This document shows positions 5,410 through 11,047 of a DNA stretch of 11,047 bases, one piece after another; positions within the stretch are counted from its first letter, which is position 1; each line of letters begins with the position of its first letter. This DNA is from Halanaerobium sp046541575 (GTDB lineage Bacteria > Bacillota > Halanaerobiia > Halanaerobiales > Halanaerobiaceae). The stretch spans positions 1 through 11,047 of the forward strand of contig JBKHDA010000066.1 of NCBI GenBank assembly GCA_046541575.1, in the 5' to 3' direction. The position numbers were made by a program, and so were the translations under genes. Below the pieces are notes generated by a model. That model worked only from the letters and a program-made list of their open reading frames with translations. It ran no database searches and was not told the origin of the DNA.

Positions 5410-6624
5410 ATGGCTAAAAAAGAAATTAAGAAAATTTTGTTGGCGTATTCAGGTGGACTAGATACTTCAGTAGCGATTAAGTGGCTGCAGGATAAATATG
5501 ATGCAGAAATTATTACTTATACCGCTCATTTAGGACAGCCTCAGGACTGGGATGCAGTTGAGGAAAAAGCTATGGCAACAGGTGCTTCTAAGGCCTATAT
5601 TGATGATATTAGAGAAGAATTTATTACTGATTATGTTTACCCGGCACTTAAAGTAAACGCAATGTACCAGGAAAAATATCCCCTGGCAACAGCACTGGCC
5701 CGTCCTTTGATTTCTAAGAGAATGGTAGAGATTGCAAAAAAAGAGGGTGTAGATGCTTTAGCTCACGGCTGTACAGGTAAAGGTAATGACCAGGTGCGTT
5801 TTGAAGTTTCCTTTAAAGCTCTGGCACCAGAAATGGAAATCATTGCACCTTTAAGAGACTGGGAATTTGTTTCCAGAGATGCAGAAATTGAATATGCTGA
5901 AGCAAATGGAATTCCGGTTAAGGCAACCAAAGACAGTCCCTACAGTATTGACCAGAACTTATGGGGAATCAGTATTGAATGTGGAGTCTTAGAAGATCCC
6001 TGGACTGAGCCGCCAGCAGATGCCTATCAGTGGACTAAAGATGTAGATGATACTCCAGATGAGCCTAAATATCTTACAATTGATTTTGAAAAAGGTATTC
6101 CAGTAGCAATTGATGGAGAGGAAATGGCTCCAATTGAGTTGGTAGAAAAGTTAAATGCAGTTGGTTCTGAATATGGAGTCGGCAGAATCGATATGTTAGA
6201 AGACAGACTGGTTGGAATTAAATCCAGAGAGATTTATGAAGCTCCTGCCGGTGAAATTTTAATTACTGCTCATAAAGCTTTAGAAGATTTAACTTTAGAC
6301 CGCGACACCAAAAACTACAAAGCAGAAATGTCAGCTAAATACGCTGAGTTAACCTATAATGGCCTCTGGTTTTCACCTTTAAGAGATGCTTTAGATGCTT
6401 TTGTTGAAAAGTCTCAGGAGACTGTAACAGGTACAGTTAAAGTTAAACTCTATAAAGCAAACTGTACACTTGTCGGCAGAAAATCTGAGTATTCATTATA
6501 TGACCACGGACTGGCAACCTATGATGAAAGTGATAATTTTGATCATAAATCAGCTCCAGGATTTATTAACCTCTGGGCACTACCACTGCAAGTAGCAAAT
6601 CAAAAAAAGAGAGAAGAAAAATAG
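5410..6624 (+). CDS. argG: Argininosuccinate synthase
   Basis: A 404-residue cytoplasmic enzyme, the usual family length, that joins citrulline and aspartate with ATP to argininosuccinate. The N-terminal ATP pyrophosphatase P-loop AYSGGLDTS lies at residues 12-20. The substrate-binding block HGCTGKGNDQVRF is at 119-131. Further family blocks are TKDSPYSIDQNLWG and the C-terminal LYDHGLATYDE. The protein is rich in Asp and Glu, which would suit a salt-adapted host. The ATG lies 9 bases after a very strong AAGGAGGA (5393-5400). It is first in a two-gene arginine operon under the T-box; argH starts on the base after its stop codon. Confidence 0.97.
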   Translation: MAKKEIKKILLAYSGGLDTSVAIKWLQDKYDAEIITYTAHLGQPQDWDAVEEKAMATGASKAYIDDIREEFITDYVYPALKVNAMYQEKYPLATALARPLISKRMVEIAKKEGVDALAHGCTGKGNDQVRFEVSFKALAPEMEIIAPLRDWEFVSRDAEIEYAEANGIPVKATKDSPYSIDQNLWGISIECGVLEDPWTEPPADAYQWTKDVDDTPDEPKYLTIDFEKGIPVAIDGEEMAPIELVEKLNAVGSEYGVGRIDMLEDRLVGIKSREIYEAPAGEILITAHKALEDLTLDRDTKNYKAEMSAKYAELTYNGLWFSPLRDALDAFVEKSQETVTGTVKVKLYKANCTLVGRKSEYSLYDHGLATYDESDNFDHKSAPGFINLWALPLQVANQKKREEK

Positions 6625-8031
6625 ATGGCAAAAAGTAAATTATGGGGTGGAAGATTTGAGGCAGGTACTTCTGAGTTAATGGATCAGTTTAATGCTTCTC
6701 TTCCTTTTGATATTAATTTAATGGAATATGACATTCAGGGCAGTCTGGCTCATGTTAAAATGCTGGGCAGACAGGATATTTTAACTGCAGCTGAAGTAAA
6801 AGAAATTACTGAAGGTTTAAAAGCTATTAAAAAAGACCTCAAAGCTGAATTAGAAGCGGGAACTTTTGATTTTAATGAAGCCGAGGATATTCACAGTCTG
6901 GTAGAAGCCAGATTGACTGCTAAAATTGGTGAGCTGGGAGGCAAACTGCATACAGGCCGCAGCCGTAATGATCAGGTTGCAGTTGATATGAGGCTTTATC
7001 TCAGAGATCAGACCGAGCAGATTATGGAAATGCTCCTTAAGTTTATGCAGGTTCTGCTTGAGCTGGCAGAAGAACACGCTGAAACCGTAATGCCCGGATA
7101 TACTCATCTGCAGCGGGCACAGGCTTTAACCTTTGGCCACCACCAGCTGGCCTATTACTTTAAATTAAAGCGGGACTATGAGCGCTTTGAAGATGCTCTA
7201 AAGCGGATTAATGTCTCTCCTTTAGGCTCCGGGGCCCTGGCCGGCAGTTCTTTTAACTTAGATCGTGATTTTACAGCTCAGGAGCTGGGTTTTGAGCGGG
7301 CCTGTGAAAACTCGATGGATGGAGTTAGTGATCGGGACTTTGTGCTGGAATTTTTATCAGTTGCATCTAATCTGATGCTGCATTTAAGCCGCCTGAGTGA
7401 AGAAGTAATTCTCTGGAATTCCAAAGAATTTTCCTTTATCGAACTCGCTGATCAGTACACTACCGGCAGCTCAATTATGCCGCAGAAGAAAAATCCTGAT
7501 CTGGCAGAGCTGGTTAGGGGGAAAACAGGGAGAGTAATCGGCAGCTTAAATCAACTGATGCTGACCATTAAAGGACTGCCCCTGGCTTATAATAAGGATC
7601 TGCAGGAGGATAAAGAAGGTCTTTTTGATAGTGTTAACACAGTTAAGGTTATTTTAGAATTATATCCTCAAATGCTGAAAAGCATGAGCGTTAATCAGGA
7701 GAATATGAAAAATGCTGCTGCAACCGGATTTCTAAATGCAACAGAGCTTGCTGATTTTCTTGCTGAAAATGGTATACCTTTTAGAAAGGCACATCAGATT
7801 GTAGGAGAGGCTGTACTTTTTGCTTCTAAAAAAGATAAAGAACTTGATCAGCTTCAGCAGTCTGAATGGGAAAATATTCTGGCTCAATATATAAGTGTTG
7901 ATGCAGAAAAATTAAAAGAAAAACTTTCTGTAGAAGCTGCAGTTAACTCCCATGCAACCAGGGGAGGACCTGCATTTGCTGAGACTAAAAATGTAATTAA
8001 AAAAGAAAAAGAATTTTTAGTTTTAAAATAA
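6625..8031 (+). CDS. argH: Argininosuccinate lyase
   Basis: A 468-residue enzyme of the fumarase/aspartase superfamily that splits argininosuccinate into arginine and fumarate, the last step of arginine synthesis. It starts with the typical KLWGGRFE, carries HTGRSRNDQVA (about 108-118), the catalytic-region THLQRAQ (Thr160-His161), and the superfamily signature GSSIMPQKKNPD at 281-292, in which the serine of SSIMP is the catalytic base in the family. The C-terminal NSHATRGGP block is also present. The ATG abuts the argG stop TAG with no gap. Its own ribosome site is weak (GAGAGAAG), so translation is probably coupled to argG. Confidence 0.97.
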   Translation: MAKSKLWGGRFEAGTSELMDQFNASLPFDINLMEYDIQGSLAHVKMLGRQDILTAAEVKEITEGLKAIKKDLKAELEAGTFDFNEAEDIHSLVEARLTAKIGELGGKLHTGRSRNDQVAVDMRLYLRDQTEQIMEMLLKFMQVLLELAEEHAETVMPGYTHLQRAQALTFGHHQLAYYFKLKRDYERFEDALKRINVSPLGSGALAGSSFNLDRDFTAQELGFERACENSMDGVSDRDFVLEFLSVASNLMLHLSRLSEEVILWNSKEFSFIELADQYTTGSSIMPQKKNPDLAELVRGKTGRVIGSLNQLMLTIKGLPLAYNKDLQEDKEGLFDSVNTVKVILELYPQMLKSMSVNQENMKNAAATGFLNATELADFLAENGIPFRKAHQIVGEAVLFASKKDKELDQLQQSEWENILAQYISVDAEKLKEKLSVEAAVNSHATRGGPAFAETKNVIKKEKEFLVLK

Positions 8032-8063
8032 AAAATAAATATTTGATATCATACTGAAAGCTG

Positions 8064-8111
8064 CCTCTGATTTAGTTTTGAAATTAATTCTAAATTAGGG
8101 GTTTTATTTTT
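8064..8111 (+). terminator. Intrinsic terminator of argGH
   Basis: CCTCTGATTTAG (8064-8075) pairs over all 12 positions, with two G-T wobbles, with CTAAATTAGGGG (8090-8101), followed by TTTTATTTTT. It lies 32 bases after the argH stop and closes the arginine operon. Confidence 0.85.
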
Positions 8112-8169
8112 ATCAAAAAAGTATTACAATGAATATATAAGTAGGCTACTAAAGATTGGAGGGTTGAAG

Positions 8170-9405
8170 TTGAAAAATCAAATATTGAATCACAGAAGAT
8201 TTTTTTCAATTGTTTTTATGACATTTTTAATAATATTGATTTCTTTGTCTTCAGCTTCTGCTTTTTCGGATTATGAAAAGGATGTTGCTGATCGATTGTA
8301 TGAAGATCTTAATCAGGAATATAGAATAACTGAATTTAAAGAAAACAGTTTAGAATATGAAACTTTAAATAGACTGGAAGCCAATATAGTTAATAAGAAA
8401 TTTAAAAATGAGGAATTTAAAATACATCATATTGATGACCAGGTAATTAATGCCTATTATATTGGGGCAGGAAACATTATGTTATTTGAAGGTCTGCTGC
8501 AGAAATTAAATACTGAAGATCAGCTGGCAGGCTTAATTGCACATGAAATGGGACATGCAGTAGAGGAGCATTTAACTGAGGATTTAGAAAGAAATTTAGG
8601 TCTTTCACTTTTAAATATCTTATTTAATCAGTTTACGGATAATGAATACCAGACAATGACCAATGTGGCTCAGAATTTAATTGCCAATGGATATTCCAGA
8701 GAACAGGAACAGGAATCAGACATTTATGCAGTGGATTTAATGCTGCGCAGTGGTTATGATCCAGATGGTCTGGTGGAGTTGATGAAAGTATTTAAGGAAA
8801 ACAGTAATAATTTTAAGCTTTTAGAATTTACTCAAACTCATCCGATTCCTGAAAGTAGAATTGAATATTTAGAAGAATATATCGCCGAAAAAAAATCTAA
8901 AACAGCTGCAGAAGCTGCTGAAAATAATGATTCTAAAGAATCCGAGGACGGTTTAAAAATCCCTCAAACAAGTAATTATAAGAAATTTGAGAATGAGATA
9001 GTTTCATTTTCTTATCCCGAAAATTGGGAGCTCAAGGAAAAAAGAGCACTGAAAGAACAAATTAGATTTAAATACCAACTTACTGCTAAAGAACTTGCTG
9101 CAGAAATAATTTTAGAAGATCTAAGCGGTAAAACATTCATGGAGACCACTAGAAAGCAGTTTAATTATGCTGCGATTGAGGCTGAAGAAAATGGTTTTGA
9201 GACTGAAAAAAGAAACTTAAGCAGTAATCAGCTTGATATTTATCAGCTGCAGTTGAGTCGGGGAGAGGAATTAAAATTAGAGTACTTTATCAGCGAAAAA
9301 AGTGAACAGCAGATGCTAAATTTAAGTTTTGAAATTGGTGGCAGCAGCAAAATTCAGATTCGGGAATCAATAGAAGAACTAATTAACAGTCTAAGATTTA
9401 AATAA
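8170..9405 (+). CDS. Secreted M48 family zinc metalloprotease
   Basis: A 411-residue protein. A signal peptide is clear: basic start, hydrophobic stretch FFSIVFMTFLIILISLSS, and a likely cut after ASA (about residue 31), so it acts outside the membrane, free or anchored. The catalytic motif HEMGH (125-129) lies within LAGLIAHEMGHAVEEH, and the third metal ligand is Glu180 in the ExxxD motif (EQESD) before a YAVDLMLRSGYDPDGL block typical of BepA/YfgC-like M48 peptidases. After a Lys/Glu/Ala-rich linker (about 223-255), the C-terminal part (FENEIVSFSYPENWEL onward) looks like a PsbP/Mog1-type domain. Role: probably quality control of exported proteins (inference). I chose the TTG at 8170 because GGAGGG (8158-8163) is 6 bases upstream; the earlier TTG at 8164 touches that site. 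No convincing promoter is visible in 8112-8157. Confidence 0.87.
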   Translation: MKNQILNHRRFFSIVFMTFLIILISLSSASAFSDYEKDVADRLYEDLNQEYRITEFKENSLEYETLNRLEANIVNKKFKNEEFKIHHIDDQVINAYYIGAGNIMLFEGLLQKLNTEDQLAGLIAHEMGHAVEEHLTEDLERNLGLSLLNILFNQFTDNEYQTMTNVAQNLIANGYSREQEQESDIYAVDLMLRSGYDPDGLVELMKVFKENSNNFKLLEFTQTHPIPESRIEYLEEYIAEKKSKTAAEAAENNDSKESEDGLKIPQTSNYKKFENEIVSFSYPENWELKEKRALKEQIRFKYQLTAKELAAEIILEDLSGKTFMETTRKQFNYAAIEAEENGFETEKRNLSSNQLDIYQLQLSRGEELKLEYFISEKSEQQMLNLSFEIGGSSKIQIRESIEELINSLRFK

Positions 9406-9420
9406 TATGGGGTGAGTATT

Positions 9421-9966
9421 TTGGAGAATAAAACAAGAAAATTAGTCTGGGCAAGTTTCTTATTAATTCTGGGAATTATCTTACCAAGGCTGGTAAATAT
9501 GGCAGGCAGCCAGACACTGGGGAATTTAATCTCTCCCATGCATATTCCGGTATTTCTGTCCGGTCTAATTTTGGGACCTTTTTATGGGACCTTAGTTGGT
9601 TTTATAACACCATTATTTAGCACACTGCTTTTTGCTCTGCCGCCGATGATGCCCCCAATTGCAGTTTTGATGGCATTTGAACTGGCAGCATTTGGCCTGA
9701 TTGCGGGATATTTATATTCCAATAAATTTAAAAATATTTATGTAAGTTTGATCACAGCGATGATTCTTGGCCGTTTGGTTTATGGAATAGCTTTAATTGC
9801 TTTGGGACCAATTTTCAGCTTTAATCCACCTTTTATTCCCTTTATGCAGGGTGTTTTTTTAACTGGAATTCCAGGGGTTGTAATTCAGCTTGTTATTATT
9901 CCACCAATCATCGAAAAAATTAAACCGATTAAAGAATTTACGGAGTTTAATCGAAAAGTCAAATAA
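9421..9966 (+). CDS. ECF transporter S component (vitamin-type substrate binder)
   Basis: About 181 residues, very hydrophobic, with five to six predicted membrane helices. The block ISPMHIPVFLSGLILGPFYGTLVG, followed by TPLFSTLLFALPPMMPPIAVLMAFELAAFGLIAGYL, resembles the membrane substrate-binding S subunit of energy-coupling-factor importers (ECF_trnsprt group, PF12822-like; pattern recognition, not a search). Such subunits bind vitamins or metabolites and work with shared EcfA/A'/T proteins, not encoded here. The substrate cannot be read from the sequence. The start is placed at TTG 9421, with GGGGTGA (9409-9415) 5 bases upstream; a GTG at 9412 lies inside that ribosome site. It follows the M48 protease gene by 15 bases and is probably in the same transcript. 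Confidence 0.78.
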   Translation: MENKTRKLVWASFLLILGIILPRLVNMAGSQTLGNLISPMHIPVFLSGLILGPFYGTLVGFITPLFSTLLFALPPMMPPIAVLMAFELAAFGLIAGYLYSNKFKNIYVSLITAMILGRLVYGIALIALGPIFSFNPPFIPFMQGVFLTGIPGVVIQLVIIPPIIEKIKPIKEFTEFNRKVK

Positions 9967-9971
9967 TTTTA

Positions 9972-10012
9972 ATTATCGTTTCCTGGTCAAATTTGTCAGG
10001 TTTAAAGATAAT
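9972..10012 (+). repeat. Imperfect inverted repeat between the S component and the kinase gene
   Basis: ATTATC (9972-9977) pairs with GATAAT (10007-10012), TTT with AAA next to it, and CCTG (9982-9985) with CAGG (9997-10000), around a near-palindromic CAAATTTG centre. There is no U-run, so it is a poor terminator. It could be a weak attenuator or an operator for the downstream gene. The rest of 9967-10069 holds no clear promoter. Confidence 0.4.
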
Positions 10013-10069
10013 GATTAAAAAGTGATAAGTTTCAATATTACTAAATATAGTATCTGAGGAGGAGAAGTT

Positions 10070-10912
10070 ATGGAATATGATATATTTTCTGTAGGAGATA
10101 ATGTTGCTGATTATTATCCCGAGGAAAAGAAAATTTATGCCGGTGGGGGAGCTTATAATACAGCTGTTATTGCAAAAAGACTGGGTGCACGTGCTGCCTA
10201 TTATGGAGTTTTCGGCACTGATCAAAATGCCAAATTTTTATATGATACATTAAAAAAGGAAAGAGTTGCCTATCCAGTTAGTGATATTCGCAAAGGACGC
10301 AATGCTGTCTCTATTATTCAAAAAAATGGTGTTAAGTCAGAGGTGGATCAGGTCGATAAAGGAGTCTATAAAAGTCTGGCTATTAATAAGAATGTACTGA
10401 ATATAATAAAAAACTCTAAAATTGTGCACAGCAATATTTATTCCTATTTTGAAAATTATTTACCCAGACTTCATTATAAGACACGCCTTTCTTTTGATTT
10501 TTCTTATCTAAGGAATAAAGAATATATAGAAGATGTGTTACGAAAAGTAGATATCGCTTTTTTCTCTGAAAGTAAAAATGAAGAAAACCCGGAGGAATTT
10601 TTAGATTGGATTTCCAATTTTGGAGTTGAAGCAGCTGTTTTAACTCAGGCTGAAAATGGAGTTCTAATCAGGGTTGGAGATAATTTAATCAAAAAGGATG
10701 CTGTCCCCACTGAAATTATTGATACTTTAGGCTCTGGAGATGCTTTTATTGCTGCTTTTTTAACTCAGTTAACTAAAGAAGAAAATAATTTTGAAAAAGC
10801 AGCAGCTGAAGGATTGAAAATTGCAGCAAAATACTGTAAAGTTAAAGGTGCACTCGGTATTTTTCAGCCTAGAGATGAAGCTGTAAAAATATATAAGAAC
10901 TTTCATGAATAA
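10070..10912 (+). CDS. PfkB family sugar kinase, fructoselysine 6-kinase (FrlD)-like
   Basis: A 280-residue cytoplasmic kinase of the PfkB/ribokinase family, which phosphorylates a sugar or sugar derivative with ATP. The N-terminal VGDNVADYYPEEKKIYAGGGAYNTAV block holds the GG-xxx-N substrate motif, and signature 2 is DTLGSGDAF (218-226), with Asp224 as the catalytic base and GSG forming the anion hole (GAG in most members). The GDNxxDxYP opening, the LSFDFS-(Y/D) block near residue 140 and the AFFSES segment resemble FrlD, which phosphorylates fructoselysine from Amadori-type glycated amino acids. No FrlB deglycase or transporter is next to it in the window, so the substrate is open. The ATG follows a strong GAGGAGGAGA. 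About 100 bases separate it from the S component gene, so it may be in the same or its own transcript. Confidence 0.83.
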   Translation: MEYDIFSVGDNVADYYPEEKKIYAGGGAYNTAVIAKRLGARAAYYGVFGTDQNAKFLYDTLKKERVAYPVSDIRKGRNAVSIIQKNGVKSEVDQVDKGVYKSLAINKNVLNIIKNSKIVHSNIYSYFENYLPRLHYKTRLSFDFSYLRNKEYIEDVLRKVDIAFFSESKNEENPEEFLDWISNFGVEAAVLTQAENGVLIRVGDNLIKKDAVPTEIIDTLGSGDAFIAAFLTQLTKEENNFEKAAAEGLKIAAKYCKVKGALGIFQPRDEAVKIYKNFHE

Positions 10913-10985
10913 ATTGGTCTGGTAATTTAACTAAATTAATAGAATTTTTAAGCTTTTTTAAAGAAAAAGGAATTAACTTATTTTT

Positions 10986-11017
10986 ATAGAAAATATAAAT
11001 AAATAGAAAATATAAAT
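10986..11017 (+). repeat. Two-copy 17-base tandem repeat
   Basis: ATAGAAAATATAAAT occurs at 10986-11000 and again at 11003-11017, a period of 17 bases. It lies in very AT-rich DNA after the kinase gene, where 10913-11047 shows no gene. A short AACT-ATAAC-AGTT hairpin follows at about 11026-11038. Confidence 0.6.
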
Positions 11018-11047
11018 TATAGAGCAACTATAACAGTTATTTATTTA

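Noticed and set aside
9959..10225. Minus-strand 88-residue open frame over the start of the sugar kinase gene
   Set aside because: Overlaps a clear PfkB start with strong ribosome site and has no coding features of its own.
10913..11047. Possible CRISPR or attachment site from the AT-rich repeat at the right end
   Set aside because: Only two imperfectly spaced copies with a 2-base gap, low complexity, no spacers and no integrase nearby.

Overview
The window looks like part of the chromosome of a low-GC, strictly anaerobic, amino-acid-fermenting Firmicute. AT-rich intergenic DNA, strong AGGAGG ribosome sites, GTG/TTG starts, a T-box, a tandem glycine riboswitch, glycine reductase genes and two selenoproteins all fit. 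A halophilic member of the Halanaerobiales is my best guess, from the Asp/Glu-rich proteins and gene style. I cannot prove the taxon from the sequence, and a clostridial relative is possible.

Layout. (1) 1-713: the 3' part of an HD-GYP cyclic-di-GMP phosphodiesterase, cut by the window edge. (2) 736-784: a nested hairpin acting as a convergent terminator. (3) 812-1423, minus strand: a selenocysteine-containing peroxiredoxin (prxU) with an in-frame UGA exactly at the peroxidatic position; a plain reading would lose its first 89 codons. (4) 1424-1933: a divergent control region with a prxU promoter, a PerR-like half-conserved box, a grd promoter, a tandem glycine riboswitch and a terminator that competes with the second aptamer. 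(5) 1934-4977: grdX-grdE-grdB. GrdE is the self-cleaving pyruvoyl proprotein. GrdB is a second selenoprotein, split by UGA at codon 349 with a good SECIS-type hairpin downstream. grdA, grdC and grdD are not here. (6) 5029-5311: promoter, arginine-type T-box leader and terminator. (7) 5410-8031: argG-argH, the last two steps of arginine synthesis, followed by a strong terminator. (8) 8170-9966: a secreted M48 zinc metalloprotease and an ECF-transporter S component, closely coupled. (9) 10070-10912: a PfkB sugar kinase resembling fructoselysine 6-kinase (FrlD). The last 135 bases hold only AT-rich DNA with a short tandem repeat.

How it works together. Glycine sensing turns on a glycine reductase protein B module that reductively deaminates glycine to acetyl phosphate. 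The neighbouring, divergently transcribed selenoperoxiredoxin may protect this oxygen-sensitive metabolism from peroxide (inference). Arginine synthesis is separately controlled by uncharged tRNA-Arg. The two most important annotation points are the UGA-recoded genes prxU and grdB, which ordinary gene callers truncate or split. The families themselves are known; I see no clearly undescribed system.
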